Below are positions 53,640 to 64,000 of a stretch of DNA of 64,000 nt, piece after piece. The notes beneath the pieces are model-generated. The model was not told where the DNA came from. It searched no databases and saw only the letters and a list, made by a program, of their open reading frames with translations. Each line of letters opens with the position of its first letter. Position 1 is the stretch's first letter. Source of the DNA: Jaminaea rosea (lineage: Eukaryota; Basidiomycota; Exobasidiomycetes; Microstromatales); contig NW_020289976.1 of assembly GCF_003144245.1 (NCBI RefSeq), forward strand, positions 1,240,001-1,304,000. The letters run 5' to 3'. The translations under genes were made by a program, and so were the position numbers.

Positions 53640-56600
53640 ATGGCAGAGGTCGCTGTGCCTCCCGCTGCTGCTGCTGCTGCCAGCCCTATACCGGTCATTG
53701 CATTGCCAGAAGGCGATGAGCTCTCGATGGACGGCCAGCCTCGAGCTTCAACGCCCAATGGCCCCAATCCCCTCTCGCCCAAGAAGCGCGAGCCTAGCCC
53801 ACTCGTCTTTGATGACCCTGCGCCAGCTTCAGGACCAGATGGCGAGGGCAGCGACGACAAAGATGAGGACGCTGCGCAGCCAGCAGCAGCTCCGCCGGCC
53901 AGATTACCAGCCTGGAAGAGCATGCCTGGGTTCGAGGACCTCGATGAGAGCTGGGCGCAAGGAGCCAGTACAGACGAAGCGCCGGTCGCATCCGCGAAGC
54001 CTGTCATCCAGCATGAAGCAGCATCAGAGGCAACAGTCTCAGCACCCCTGCCGCCTTTGGGCGATTCAATGGCTCGCTCGAACCGCATAGTCTCAAGCGC
54101 GACAGAGGGAACCTTCTTCGATGCTCGAGCAAGCCTCGCCGCGTCCAATCACCAAGCACCAAATGGCCAGGACGGCAAGCCCAGGCGAACATGGAACGAG
54201 ACCAAAGGTGGGCTGCGCTCCTCCCACCTTCGTCCTCATGCTCGACCGATCCTACCCTCTCTCACCGATTCGGAGCTCGTCCTTCAGCCAGGGCCGAGCA
54301 GCGCCATACTGCGCAAGCGTAGCCAGGACGTCAAGAAGAGTTCTACGCGGCGAGGAGCGTACAATGATGGAGTGGATGACGGCAATGCAGAGGCTGGGCC
54401 CAGCTCCGCGCCAGAGACTCTGGAGCGCAGTAGAAGGGAGGAAGAGGGCGGCAGCCACTCTCGCTCATCGAGCCAGTCGAGCAGCTCGTCTCGCTCTGAG
54501 CTCAAGAGGGGAGGAAGAGCAGAGCAGTCACGCCTTGATGTGCCGCAGGCTGCCGGATCAGGCGCAGATCACGGCGATGACGTCGCAGAAGAAGACGACA
54601 ACACTCCGAGCTTTGCTGGCGTCACAGCCTCAGAAGGCGGAGGTGCCGGCGCAACCTTCATCCACTACTCGGACGCCTCTTCTCTTCCTCCGATTCTCAG
54701 ACCAGCATGGCAGGGAGGGCAAGCGAACGCCATAGATCCGCGCACGCCGGGGAAGAGAGGCAAGGGAGCCATCATAGGCGGGGACATGTTCACACCGCTG
54801 AAGCTGCAGACTATGTTCAAGACACCAACGCCGCCTGATGGTGCGCCAGTGAAGGAAATCGATGCCAAGCCAGCAGAGGTGGAGCATACGCCTTCGAGAC
54901 TACCTGTACCGCCGGCGGCGAAGGAGGAAGAGGACACTGCTGCAGCGGCTGCGGCCGCAAGTGTCCCTGCCGAGCCTTCTCGTCCCACCACTCCTCCAGC
55001 CGTGAAACCCACATCTCACGGCGCCTTCACCTTTCGCTCCCCCTATGCCATGCCAGGAAGCGGGGTGACCGATTCTCCCTTTGCTCACCTGGCCACTCCA
55101 CGCACGCAGCAAAAGAAGCGCGGCCTCTCAGCAGAAGCATATGCTCACATTGGGAGAGCGACAAGTAGTGCCGGTGGATCAACCGCTCCTGGTACTGCAA
55201 ATGGGACTGGAGCAAAAAGCCTGCCGATACGGCTGTTCGTCTTTGAGAGTGCGAAGAAGATGCAGAACTCACCTGGTCGCGTAGGAGAAGGCGAGAATGA
55301 TCGGCAGGGCCAGGGCCAGGGTGGTGCGCACATGGCCGCACTGCAGGATGCAGTGAGGTTATACGATGAGAAGCTGAAAGAAGCTGAAAAGAGGCTGGAG
55401 GCCAAGAAAAGGCAAACCCCTGGATATCAACACCGGGCGAGACGACAGCGCGACTTCGACGACGACGGAGAAGAGGCGCGCGGGGACGCGGAGCCAGAGA
55501 TGAAGCGATTGAGGCTGCATCTGCCTGATCGTAGGGATAGAGCTGCGATATCAGCTAGTGCGGAGAAGGCTGCTGGAGAGGTGGACGCATCGACGTCAGT
55601 GGTCGTCGTCGCTCCACCGCTCAGTCCGATGCGCATCTCAGTGCGACGTCAGCCTCCTCCGAGCTCTCCAATCTGGGAGAAGCGACCTAAACCCGCAACC
55701 CGCCACTCGAGTCCTGCAATCCACCACATGCGGGACGATGAGTCTCCGCGCAAGCTCTTCCGCAAGTTCTCTGCCGCAGGTCAGGTGGAGCGCGAGATCG
55801 AGGCTGCAGAGCGAGCAACTGCCTTGACGCCTGGTGGAGCGGGCACGGCCAGCGGCACGGATCTGGGGGCTTCGCAAGGGTGGAGTGATGATGAGCGACG
55901 AAGGGATGAGGAGCTTGCTGCCATTGAGGAGAGGATCAGGAGGCGCAAGGAGGGGAAGCTGGCCGGATTGGCCACACCGGCCGCTTCGAGGAAAGCTGCG
56001 CCTGGGCCTGCCGTTGTGCCTACTCCTCAGCCGCCGACGCGGATGGTTCTTGTAGACGAGAATGGGCAGAGCGAGACGATTCCGGGGGCAGTGGGCGTGT
56101 CGAGGACTTACTCGGCCAGCAGCGTGGCATTGCCCGCTGCTGCCGCCGCTGCTGCTGCTTCAGCTGTTGCTCAGCCATCACTTCCCTCGCCGGCGCCTGC
56201 AAGGTCGTTCGCCCTCGTTGAGACGATCCCCGAAGTCTCGAGGGAAACACTCTCCTCAACTCCTCCTGCGACCTCGGTTCCAGAGGCCTCAACAGCCCCT
56301 TCCGCATCGCTTACACAAGCAGCAGCTCCATCGAAAGCCTTCCCAACGCCAGGCTCGGCATTGCACCATCGCCTTCAGCAGCGGCGCACCGTCAGTCTCG
56401 AGGCAGCCAACGGGAGCGTCGACCAGCCCTCGTCTACTCCGGCAGTAGCAGAGAGTGATCCTTTCAACGCCCCGAATGCGAGCTCGAACAGCAACGTCAG
56501 CGCGAGTGCTTCTGCAAGCGCGAGCAACAGGGCCGAGTTCCCACCACGTCGCGAGGCCACGCCGAAGGCTTCTTCGCCAATCACTCTCACCACGCCTGCG

Positions 56601-59342
56601 CGCCGAGCGACGTCCTCAAATACCTCCACGCCCACCTCGAGGGGTACGACGCCCATCCTCAAGCCTACGTATGCTCTGCATCAGCAGCGTGCACAGGGCA
56701 GCCCGCACGTCCACTCGCTGCCGAAGAGCGGTTCAGCGCTGAGGAATGAGGTGGTCATGTCCGATGGAGATTCCACCCAATCTTCGTCAATCACGCTTGG
56801 AGACGAGTCTATGAGGCCGCGAATGACTGCGACAGCAGCAGCTGCCCAATCTGCGGCCGCAGCGCTTCCGCCGTCCTCCGCCATCTTGACCCCAGCGCGG
56901 CGCCCAGCCCCTCCATCTATCCCGCGCTCCATCCTGAAAGGCAGCAATGCATCGAATGCATCGACGCCCGCCGGCACCCCACTTCGCCCATCTCGCCTCG
57001 GCGGCAGCGCTGCTATGGAGCCACCGCGCTCCATTAGCTTCGCGGATGGCAAGACTTCGGGTAAGATGTTCTCGCAGAGTCCTTTGCGCGGGATTGGAAC
57101 GAGGCGGGGCAACGAACGGGAAGACTCGTTTGAGAGCGGAGCGCAGGATGATGATGACGAAGACAGCCAGGTCATGGGGAAAGGCGAGGAAGCGACCCCG
57201 AAGCCTGCACGAAGCAAAGGCGCCAGTGGTCAGGACAGGCCATCATCCGTAAGGGCAGCGAGAATCCAGGAATTGCTCGAGCAGGTCAAGGCCCTCGCCC
57301 TCGAGGAAGAGCAGGCCGGTCGCAAGGACATTGAGCAGCAAGAGTGGGCAGCCTCGGCTCACGGCGACGACTCATGGCAAGCTCCTTCCCCGACCTCGCG
57401 ATTCAGCGCTCGGCTGACTCCCTTCGACTCGCCCGCGGCGACTCCACTTGCTGCAAGTCGACGATCCATCGCTTCCACGCGTCGCAGCGCCGGCGGCCGC
57501 TCCATTTGGAATTTTGGCGAATCGCAAGCGGACAAGACTTTCCTCACGCAAGCCTCGTTCGAGGTCGCGCACGACCGTATCGTGGAGGTGTTGACGGATG
57601 TGGCGCCTTGGGTCGACTCGTGGGAGGAGTTGACTGAGCTTGACCTCAGTGGACGAAAACTGGAGAGCGTGGTCAGGCTCAAGGAGTTCGCTCCACGACT
57701 GGAGAAGGTCAGGTTGGATCGAAACGCATTGAGCTACTTGACGGGGCTGCCCGCTGGGCTGCGGCTCCTCACCTTGAGCGGGAATCGGGTACCGAGTATC
57801 GTGAGCTTCGGGCACCTCAGAAGCCTCGAGACGCTCGACCTCAGCGGGAACGAGGTGGATGACTTGTCTTCGCTGGACTGCCTGATGCACCTTCGCCACC
57901 TACGCGCGGATGCTAATGGCATCAGCGACGTAAGGGGGATCGAGCGCTTGGAGCACTTGCACAGTCTTTCGCTGCGGGGCAACAAGCTTGTGTCGCTTGA
58001 CCTCTCCAAGACCTCCTGGCGCCGTCTCTCACACCTGGATGTGGCGCACAATGCTCTCACCTCCATAAAGGGGCTATGGCACTGCAAGCATCTCAAGACG
58101 CTCGACGTGGGTTCCAACGATCTCTCCCTTCTCGACCTAGGCACCGGTCTGATGCCCAGATTGCGCTCACTGCGGGTAAGCAACAACTCCCGTCTGGAGC
58201 GCCTCGATGTCCTCCCTGCGGCGCGATCATTGCGCACTCTCTTCGCAGACTTCTGTGCGCTCGAAAAAATCGACCACCTCGGTGCTCTAGACAAGCTCGA
58301 AGAGCTCAGCGTGCGCCAGCAGCTCACCAAACCGAGCAAGGCGCCCGGTGGTTTCCGTTGGCCCGGAGCGCAGGTCAAGGATGTCAAGAGATTGTTCCTC
58401 TCCGGCAATGCCTTCAGCGAGGAGTTCAACGCAGAGGCAAAGAACGTGTACGTGCCGCAAGCAGGCTTGCACAACGTCTTCGGTGCCACGCCACGTCTGC
58501 CCAACACGAGCTTGTCGGCCTGCTCCTTCAACAATGTTGCCTACCTGGAGCTTTCTGCTTGCCAGCTTACAGCCATTCCGCCCAATCTGGCGGTGTTGTT
58601 CCCCAATCTGCATCAGCTGGTGCTCGACCACAACTTGTTCACCAGGCTGCCACCTAGCCGCAGTAATGGAAAGAGCAACGGCGGAGGCTTGGCAGCTCTC
58701 TCTCGTCTGAAACGCGTCAGCCTCGTCGGCTGCAGGATCAAGAGCACGCGCAACCTGATCGAAGCGTTCGAAGGGTGCGATCAACTGGCCGTTCTGGACG
58801 CGAGGATGAATCCTGCCACTCTTGGCCTGTATCCACCCGTACTTGCTTCCCCGCTCATCTCTGCCTCTATATCGCCATCTCCAGCCTTCCTCGCGCCAAT
58901 GCCCAACGCAGAAACTCTGCGTCCGGATACGATTGAAGGAGAGATGGCGCAAAAGCAGAAGGAGAGGGCTGAGGAAGAGCGCGGCAGGTGGGAGAAGAGC
59001 TTCTGGCATAAGGTCCATCCGAGGCCTGAAGAGGATGGGGATGACAGTCGTGGGACGGAGCAACATGACGATGAAGACGCGGACGAGACCATCAAGCCGG
59101 CCAAGCAGCAGTCAGCCGGCCTTAACGCCGCCTCGTCGACATCGTGGTACGCCATCAGCGATGCCCGCTTCTCGCGCACCCTACCAGCGCAGCTAGCTAT
59201 GCGACGTCTCCTACATCGCGGGACGCTGGGAATGGTTTGCCCTGCTTTGCAGTGGTTGGATGGGTTGCAAATTACGGACGCGGAGGTCAACGAGGCGGAG
59301 AGAGTTCTGCTTGCGGAGGAGGACGAGATGGGGCCGAAGTGA
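53640..59342 (+). CDS. NUD1: NUD1/Cdc11-like leucine-rich-repeat scaffold of the spindle pole body
   Basis: A single exon encodes 1900 residues. Nud1 (S. cerevisiae) and Cdc11 (S. pombe) anchor the mitotic-exit or septation network at the spindle pole body. The first 1290 residues are Ser/Pro/Ala-rich and probably disordered, with many SP/TP sites and short conserved-looking islands (for example AFTFRSPYAMPGSGVTDSPF and RSISFADGKTSGKMFSQSPL). The folded part starts at about residue 1290 with SIWNFGESQADKTFLTQASF and VAPWVDSWEELTELDLSGR. At least ten leucine-rich repeats follow, such as LRLLTLSGNRV, LETLDLSGNEVDDLSSLDCL, LHSLSLRGNKLVSLDLS and LKTLDVGSNDLSLLDLG, to about residue 1740. A charged region and a capping segment (ALQWLDGLQITDAEVNEAER) end the protein. 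The length exceeds Cdc11 (1045) and Nud1 (851), mainly through the disordered part. Confidence 0.88.
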   Translation: MAEVAVPPAAAAAASPIPVIALPEGDELSMDGQPRASTPNGPNPLSPKKREPSPLVFDDPAPASGPDGEGSDDKDEDAAQPAAAPPARLPAWKSMPGFEDLDESWAQGASTDEAPVASAKPVIQHEAASEATVSAPLPPLGDSMARSNRIVSSATEGTFFDARASLAASNHQAPNGQDGKPRRTWNETKGGLRSSHLRPHARPILPSLTDSELVLQPGPSSAILRKRSQDVKKSSTRRGAYNDGVDDGNAEAGPSSAPETLERSRREEEGGSHSRSSSQSSSSSRSELKRGGRAEQSRLDVPQAAGSGADHGDDVAEEDDNTPSFAGVTASEGGGAGATFIHYSDASSLPPILRPAWQGGQANAIDPRTPGKRGKGAIIGGDMFTPLKLQTMFKTPTPPDGAPVKEIDAKPAEVEHTPSRLPVPPAAKEEEDTAAAAAAASVPAEPSRPTTPPAVKPTSHGAFTFRSPYAMPGSGVTDSPFAHLATPRTQQKKRGLSAEAYAHIGRATSSAGGSTAPGTANGTGAKSLPIRLFVFESAKKMQNSPGRVGEGENDRQGQGQGGAHMAALQDAVRLYDEKLKEAEKRLEAKKRQTPGYQHRARRQRDFDDDGEEARGDAEPEMKRLRLHLPDRRDRAAISASAEKAAGEVDASTSVVVVAPPLSPMRISVRRQPPPSSPIWEKRPKPATRHSSPAIHHMRDDESPRKLFRKFSAAGQVEREIEAAERATALTPGGAGTASGTDLGASQGWSDDERRRDEELAAIEERIRRRKEGKLAGLATPAASRKAAPGPAVVPTPQPPTRMVLVDENGQSETIPGAVGVSRTYSASSVALPAAAAAAAASAVAQPSLPSPAPARSFALVETIPEVSRETLSSTPPATSVPEASTAPSASLTQAAAPSKAFPTPGSALHHRLQQRRTVSLEAANGSVDQPSSTPAVAESDPFNAPNASSNSNVSASASASASNRAEFPPRREATPKASSPITLTTPARRATSSNTSTPTSRGTTPILKPTYALHQQRAQGSPHVHSLPKSGSALRNEVVMSDGDSTQSSSITLGDESMRPRMTATAAAAQSAAAALPPSSAILTPARRPAPPSIPRSILKGSNASNASTPAGTPLRPSRLGGSAAMEPPRSISFADGKTSGKMFSQSPLRGIGTRRGNEREDSFESGAQDDDDEDSQVMGKGEEATPKPARSKGASGQDRPSSVRAARIQELLEQVKALALEEEQAGRKDIEQQEWAASAHGDDSWQAPSPTSRFSARLTPFDSPAATPLAASRRSIASTRRSAGGRSIWNFGESQADKTFLTQASFEVAHDRIVEVLTDVAPWVDSWEELTELDLSGRKLESVVRLKEFAPRLEKVRLDRNALSYLTGLPAGLRLLTLSGNRVPSIVSFGHLRSLETLDLSGNEVDDLSSLDCLMHLRHLRADANGISDVRGIERLEHLHSLSLRGNKLVSLDLSKTSWRRLSHLDVAHNALTSIKGLWHCKHLKTLDVGSNDLSLLDLGTGLMPRLRSLRVSNNSRLERLDVLPAARSLRTLFADFCALEKIDHLGALDKLEELSVRQQLTKPSKAPGGFRWPGAQVKDVKRLFLSGNAFSEEFNAEAKNVYVPQAGLHNVFGATPRLPNTSLSACSFNNVAYLELSACQLTAIPPNLAVLFPNLHQLVLDHNLFTRLPPSRSNGKSNGGGLAALSRLKRVSLVGCRIKSTRNLIEAFEGCDQLAVLDARMNPATLGLYPPVLASPLISASISPSPAFLAPMPNAETLRPDTIEGEMAQKQKERAEEERGRWEKSFWHKVHPRPEEDGDDSRGTEQHDDEDADETIKPAKQQSAGLNAASSTSWYAISDARFSRTLPAQLAMRRLLHRGTLGMVCPALQWLDGLQITDAEVNEAERVLLAEEDEMGPK

Positions 59343-59711
59343 GGGGTGGAGGAGAGGGAGGGAGAAGAAAAGGAGTGATGTGAGATGCGTGCCCGTTGCT
59401 CTTTTACGCTTGTTCACGATCCGTCCCTTGTTGTACTGAATACGCATTATGTTGCCCGCCCCTCCTCAGCTCGTCGTGCTTCTCGTCACCGCTCTGTTCA
59501 GACGACGCGAAATTGTAAGAAGTTGGTATTACGATCGAATGAGGTGAGGTGCTTGCAAATCGCCGCTCGACCTGTGCCGCGCTTGCCAGCAAGAGGGCTC
59601 GGGGAGCGTAGCGCCGTTTCTTCGGGCTTTATTTGCCCCTACTTGATTATCATCATAGTCGTCATTGAGGCCTGCCGCAAGGCCCGCAGGCTATCTAGCA
59701 ACGCTCTATCT
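59343..59711. other. Convergent intergenic region
   Basis: This 369-bp stretch holds the 3' flanks of the NUD1-like gene and RIC8. No gene is seen. Confidence 0.5.
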
Positions 59712-62111
59712 CTAGGAGTCCTCGGCTACCTTACCCTTCCTCTCCTTGTACTTTGCAAATTCTCGCATCGTCTGCTCCTCTTCCTTATCCTCCTCGTCCT
59801 TAGACCTAAGTTCCTCAAACTTGGTAGCCGCCTCCGCATCCCCCTCCAACCCTTCGATCGCATCTCGCACAGGATGCGCGACCTTCATTACTCCCGTCTT
59901 GTTCAGTCGATCGAAGAGCGTGAAGAGCCGCTCAGCTTCTGCCTCTTTTTCCTCCTCGGTCATCTCGTCAAGACCGTCTGCTTGACCAGGGGCGTTTCCG
60001 CTGGAGGAGAAGGGAGCGCCCGTAATGGGATCCTTCTGCTGTTCACCTGAAGGCCCCTCTTCGCCAGCCAAGTCGGCTAGCCCGTCCCCACCTCTTCCGC
60101 TTCGCTGCAACCAACCAGCACAAGGCCCGTACCCTACTTCTTTGACTAGTGCACGCACATCTCCGCCGCAAGCGGCGAGGAGGAGCTCGCCGCTGAGGGC
60201 TTCCAGGCGGGGGAAGCGGAGCGAGGAAAGGAGGCGCACCAGGTGGCCTACGGTTGTAGGCTGACGATAGGGTGGGAGCGAGGATGCTGGGCTGCTACTG
60301 GGTGAGAAAAGGTTTGAATGGACAGCTCTCCTCATCGGCGGTGTTGAAGGCGTAACTGCGCTCGAGGCCTCGTTTGTCGTACCAGCGGGCACGTCAGCAG
60401 CCGCAAGCTTCCGCAACAGCAGGAAGAGAGGGGAGAGCAGCTCCTCCAAATTGACCCCATCCTTTGCTGCTTTTGCCCGTACTTCAGCCGAGTCTGGGTC
60501 GAGCTTGGCTTGCTCGGCCTCTTCACGCATGCTACTCGCGATGTCTTTTCGTGAGTGTGCGCTGGCCATGCCAAAGTAGTAATCGAGCGTCGCATCGAGC
60601 AAGGAGAGGAGTTGCTCGATGAGCGTCCCTGCGCTTGCGCTGGCGGTAGCCGTGGATGAAGGAAGAGGAGGAGTCTGCGACGAGCTGCTGCTACCTTCCT
60701 GTTGCTCTGCTCCAGTACTGCCGCTAGAAAAGAGTGCATTCGCGACCCTGCGAGCGGCCGAAGTACTCGACTTTGTGAAGCTGGACGACGAAGACGGGGT
60801 CGGAGATGGTGGAGGAGCGCTGCCTCTTCTCGTTGGAAAGAAGTCCCTGGTCCAAATGCTGTAATACGGCTGCGTGAGCGGAAAGTTGAGAAGCACGCCG
60901 ATGGCGCCGGAGACTGGCGCGGCTAGAGGTGGTGATGCGGGATAGCTGATGATGAGACGGATCACGGGCTCGAGGAGGCTGGGCGGGCAGTGGAGAAGGT
61001 GTCAGATTTGCTGCGCTCATTCTCAACTTTTCTCGCCGACTCACTCGATGAGAGCTTCGTGAGCAGCGGCAGCTTTCGAGCCTGACGCTTCACCGTCTTG
61101 CGAGGTTGAGTAGTACAGGCTGACATTGAAGATGACCTTGAGCAGCTCGCTCTGTGCCGCCTTCATCTGGTCTTGCGTAGGCGCTGTCCCGATGCCATTC
61201 ACTAATTGCGGCGCCGTCAGAACGGCCAATGCCTCGCAAAGATCCTGCACGATCCCTTCCTCATCGACAACGATCTTGTTGAACTTGGGCTCGAATAAGG
61301 TGGCGTAGAACAGTAGCCTCCCTGCCAAGAAGAGCACGTCTGTGGGCGTCTGAGCCGGATTCTTGAGCAAGCCAACTAGCCTGCGGGCTCCGCCGCCCAC
61401 GCTGTCGTCGGTGAATGTTCTCCTGCTGCTCTCGTGGAGAAAGAGGGCATTGTTCAGGCAGCGAAGGGCGATATCCGTTGCTTCCCATTCTTCTGCAGAT
61501 GGCGGACGAGGCGGCTGATATTGCTGTGAGTGTGAGGTTGAGAATGGTCCGCCATTCGGAGCGATGGGCGACGGTGTAGCGGTCTCTCGCGACGTACGTG
61601 ACCCTTCGTTCTCGGACGAAGGCTGCCTGCCAGATATACCCGGCTTGGCGCCAGATTCGGTGGACGGTCTGCGGACGGTGGTGCCATTGGACTTCTTACT
61701 GTGCCAGGCGCGGGAGAGTACGCCAGTGATGGAGGTGGGCGAGGAAGTGACGCCTCCGTGTGAGGCACTGCTCGACGACGATGGTCCTGCCGAAGCGCTG
61801 TGTCTTCTGTACACCGAGGGCGCTGGCAGGCGCACCTGCTCAAGCAAGGTCCGCAGCCCCTGCACCTCTGCCTGTGCATTGCTTCCTCCAGGTAAGCGCG
61901 AGAGCTCTTTGAGGGCTTTGAGGTACGTCAGCCTATTTTCTGGCTTACTGGAGATGTCGGCGAGCAGCTTGCGAGTGAGCGTCGACCGAGACTGCTGGTC
62001 GAGCGCGGGGATGCCAGCCATGCCTAGATCGAGGAGCGATTGGACGCTAGCTGGAGAGGCGGGAATATCCCCGCTAGTCATGGTAGTCCAGAGGTCTTTT
62101 GCCGAAGCCAT
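59712..62111 (-). CDS. RIC8: Ric8/synembryn, chaperone and exchange factor for G-alpha
   Basis: Exons 61045-62111 and 59712-60978 encode 777 residues. Ric8 folds G-alpha subunits and acts as a non-receptor exchange factor; it controls growth and mating signalling in filamentous and basidiomycete fungi and is absent from S. cerevisiae. The armadillo-type fold shows the family blocks ALRCLNNALFLHESSRRTF, DVLFLAGRLLFYATLFEPKF and ELLKVIFNVSLYYST. The second exon resumes LLEPVIRLIISYPASPPL and continues with VGHLVRLLSSLRFPRLEALS. The C-terminal block NKTGVMKVAHPVRDAIEGLE corresponds to the family's conserved end region. Two long Ser-rich inserts (about residues 130-220 and 390-460) lengthen it beyond the usual 550 residues. 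I start at 62111 (MASAKDLWTTM). The intron is 66 nt. Confidence 0.93.
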
Positions 62112-62827
62112 GATGGTGACGAAGAGAAGGTGACCAGGGTTGCCAGCGCTGCATATACGCTGGTCCTCTACGGTGAAGGACAAAGAGCGTGAGCTGCTGA
62201 ACAATGCAGCTTTGATTGTGCTGCGTCCGCGCGCGGATGAGGCGATGATAGACTGGCTTGTTTCTGACGCCCCGGTAGCAGTGTGACGCAACAAGAGTGG
62301 GAATATGGTGCGAAGGAAAGGCGGACAAAGCGAGGGATCCTGCTGCACAGAGAGTGAGACACGACGATGCGATGCGGGGGACGATGGAGGAGCGGACCAA
62401 CGGAACTAAGGCAACCAACCAACGACGCGCTAGCAACTGCAGTCCCGCCGCCCGCCTGTTCACTCGGACTCAGACACACGACTCGGCCGGCAACCAGGCG
62501 GCGAGAAGCGCGACGAGTGGTGGCCCACAAAGTAACATAGTCTTGCAGACAGAGCTGCCACGCACACTGAGGTAGCAATTGAAAGAGGTAGGACGGGTCT
62601 GAGGAAAGAGCACACGAAGAATTTAGAGGGCCAACCGATGGTGCTCGGGCCTCCCGCGCGCGGCGTCATCTACCCGCATCGAACACGGGGACGTACACCC
62701 GCCATCCCCAACCTTCAGATCGACGTAGCACCGTCGAAACAGCTCAGAGCGATGTGATATTCGCACCAAACGGAAGCTACGGGTCGTAGCTACCTCCTGG
62801 TGGTCTCAAAAAGGAGAAAAAATAAGT
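62112..62827. other. Intergenic, RIC8 promoter and tRNA 3' flank
   Basis: No protein gene is supported in this 716-bp stretch. Its right end holds the pol III terminator of the tRNA gene. Confidence 0.5.
62817..62822 (-). terminator. RNA polymerase III terminator of tRNA-Thr
   Basis: Six consecutive T residues on the minus strand lie six bases beyond the end of the tRNA gene, a standard pol III stop. Confidence 0.8.
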
Positions 62828-62930
62828 TGCCTACTGCCCGGGTCGAACGGGCGATCTCTTCGTTTTGCAAAAGCCACGCTTCGCGTGTCGGTGTACAAGC
62901 GAAGCGCCTTAGCCACTTGGCCAAGCAGGC
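62828..62930 (-). tRNA. tRNA-Thr(UGU) with a 30-nt intron
   Basis: Read on the minus strand, positions 62930 to 62828 fold as a type I tRNA. The acceptor stem GCCTGCT pairs with AGTAGGC (one G-T pair), and the discriminator is A. The A box TGGCCAAGTGGCTAAGG and the B box within GCCCGTTCGACCCGGGC are clear; the T stem is five perfect pairs. The anticodon stem CTTCG/CGAAG is perfect, with loop CTTGTA then, after a 30-nt intron, a final A, giving anticodon TGT (UGU). The intron sits one base 3' of the anticodon, the canonical position, and contains GCAA, which can pair with the anticodon region. The mature length is 73 nt before CCA. The five-base variable loop AGATC matches fungal tRNA-Thr and rules out Leu/Ser. 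Confidence 0.92.
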
Positions 62931-63139
62931 AATAGTCGACGGCGCGAAAGTATGCCACATATATACTAACAGAGCTTCCCGACGACGTCCGTCTGTTCGC
63001 CTCGACCCCGGCTTAGGCTGAACAGACAAAGCGCGGGCCCGTTCGCACAAGGACGCAACGTAGCAGGCCTTGGTACCTTCCTCCTACCCCAACCTCGTCA
63101 ACGCAGCGCTGCGCTACGAGGTCGAACATCACCAGCAGG

Positions 63140-64000
63140 ATGGCAGAGTCGTTCAGGGGCGCACACGCGGTGCTACAGCGCAGCCTAGCATCAGCGAGGT
63201 ACTCACCGCAATGCCGCTTCCTCAACACCTCCTCAGCATCTCGTTCAATAGCTCGGCCAACTTCCCTCCTCATCCTCTCTGCCTCTCCTCGCTTCTCAGC
63301 AGCATGTACGCAGCAAGCAGGCGTACGCTCATTCTACGCCTCTGCTGTGGCGCATAGAGTACCCCCGCGCGACCCATTGGAGGCAGAGCGCGAAGCAGGC
63401 ACCGTCGCAGGTAATCGTCACGCACGAGCGAAGGCAGATGCCTTGGCCGCCGAGGCAGCGGCAAAGCAGCAATCAGGGAGTGGAGGTAGCAACAGTGGTG
63501 GCAAAAATGGTGGAAGTGACGGAGGTCGCCCCTCTCTGACCGCACGCATGGCAGACTCATGGCGCCGAACTCCAGTCACATGGTACCCGATCCCGATCCT
63601 GCTCGGCGCCATTGTCCTCGTAGGGGTACAGGCGAGGCGCAACTATGTGGCAGATATGGAGGCTAGTGGTGGTGCTGGTGGGAAGCGTGGGAAGATCGTG
63701 GACGAGAACGGGCAGGTTGTCACCATGAGTGGGCCATGGACTGTGAGCCACAGAGCGCGAGACGCGACTGCACGTCCTTCATTCACGCTGACATCGGCTG
63801 TACCGCTAAACCACAGGTCTACGTCCTTGGCGCCCTCCCGCTGAATGCCATCTCACGGCTCTGGGGCTGGGCGAATAACCTTACCCTCCCCGTCTGGTTC
63901 AGACCCATGGGCTTCCGCCTCTACGCCCGCATCTTCGGCTGCAACCTTGACGAGATGAAGGACAAGGACCTCACGCACTACTCCTCGCTCGGCGAATTCT
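63140..64000 (+). CDS. PSD1: Mitochondrial phosphatidylserine decarboxylase, 5' part
   Basis: Exon 1 (63140-63742) and the start of exon 2 (63817 to the window end) encode the first 262 residues; the rest lies outside. Psd1 turns phosphatidylserine into phosphatidylethanolamine in the inner mitochondrial membrane. Residues 1-75 are rich in Arg, Ser and Ala without acidic clusters, fitting a mitochondrial presequence. One membrane segment (WYPIPILLGAIVLVGVQA, about residues 151-168) follows SLTARMADSWRRTPVTW. Exon 2 begins the catalytic domain: VYVLGALPLNAISRLWGWAN, LTLPVWFRPMGFRLY and IFGCNLDEM, all typical of Psd1. The self-cleavage LGST-type site and the His/Asp charge relay would be downstream and are not visible. 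The gene starts 209 bp from the tRNA 5' end on the opposite strand. Confidence 0.93.

Noticed and set aside
62828-62930. tRNA-Leu or tRNA-Ser reading of the tRNA locus, because of the A box and total length
   Set aside because: The extra length is an anticodon-loop intron; the variable loop is only five bases and the anticodon reads UGU.

Overview
The window is nuclear DNA from a compact fungal genome, most likely a basidiomycete yeast or smut-type fungus (Ustilaginomycotina would fit, but I cannot prove the group). The reasons are GC-rich codon use, closely packed genes on both strands, many single-exon genes, and few short introns (about 47-125 nt), nearly all with GTGAGT-like donors and a CTGAC/CTTAC-like branch motif. 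The genes present (PRP8, RIC8, ARPC1, ISA2, APD1-like, PSD1) are typical of fungi. No transposon, viral element, CRISPR array, rRNA or operon-like structure was seen. All exon joins below were checked by hand for splice signals and for an intact reading frame. None was checked against a database or transcripts.

Left part (1-10 kb): FRS2 (phenylalanyl-tRNA synthetase alpha, five exons) is followed on the minus strand by three tandem paralogues of a small secreted protein with eight conserved cysteines (2031-5303). Then comes a single gene that joins a bacterial-type tRNA m7G methyltransferase (TrmB) to dihydroorotase (URA4), followed by TAF10. PRP8 (minus) fills 9.9-17.2 kb. A gap of about 2.1 kb without a recognisable gene separates it from a 1160-residue protein with a cysteine cluster (19.3-22.8 kb).

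Middle part (23-44.6 kb): a GMC oxidoreductase, an Apd1/sucrase-ferredoxin-like protein, UTP5 (SSU processome, minus), ARO2 (chorismate synthase), a PRPP synthetase with a large insert (minus), a small GPI-anchor-type surface protein, ISA2 (minus), an unresolved small gene (minus), LEA1 (U2A', minus), a 952-residue repeat-rich single-pass membrane protein, and ARPC1 (minus).

Right part (44.9-64 kb): an UNC-45/Cro1/She4 myosin chaperone (minus) sits head to head with cactin (plus). ASE1/PRC1 (minus) sits head to head with a NUD1/Cdc11-type leucine-rich scaffold (plus). RIC8 (minus), an intron-bearing tRNA-Thr(UGU) (minus) and the 5' part of PSD1 (plus, running off the window) complete the region.

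Most genes are independent housekeeping genes. Functional themes recur: splicing (PRP8, LEA1, cactin), actomyosin and cytokinesis (ARPC1, UNC-45, ASE1, NUD1), G-protein signalling (RIC8) and translation or tRNA (FRS2, TrmB, tRNA-Thr). The two most unusual items are the eight-cysteine secreted protein family and the TrmB-dihydroorotase fusion.
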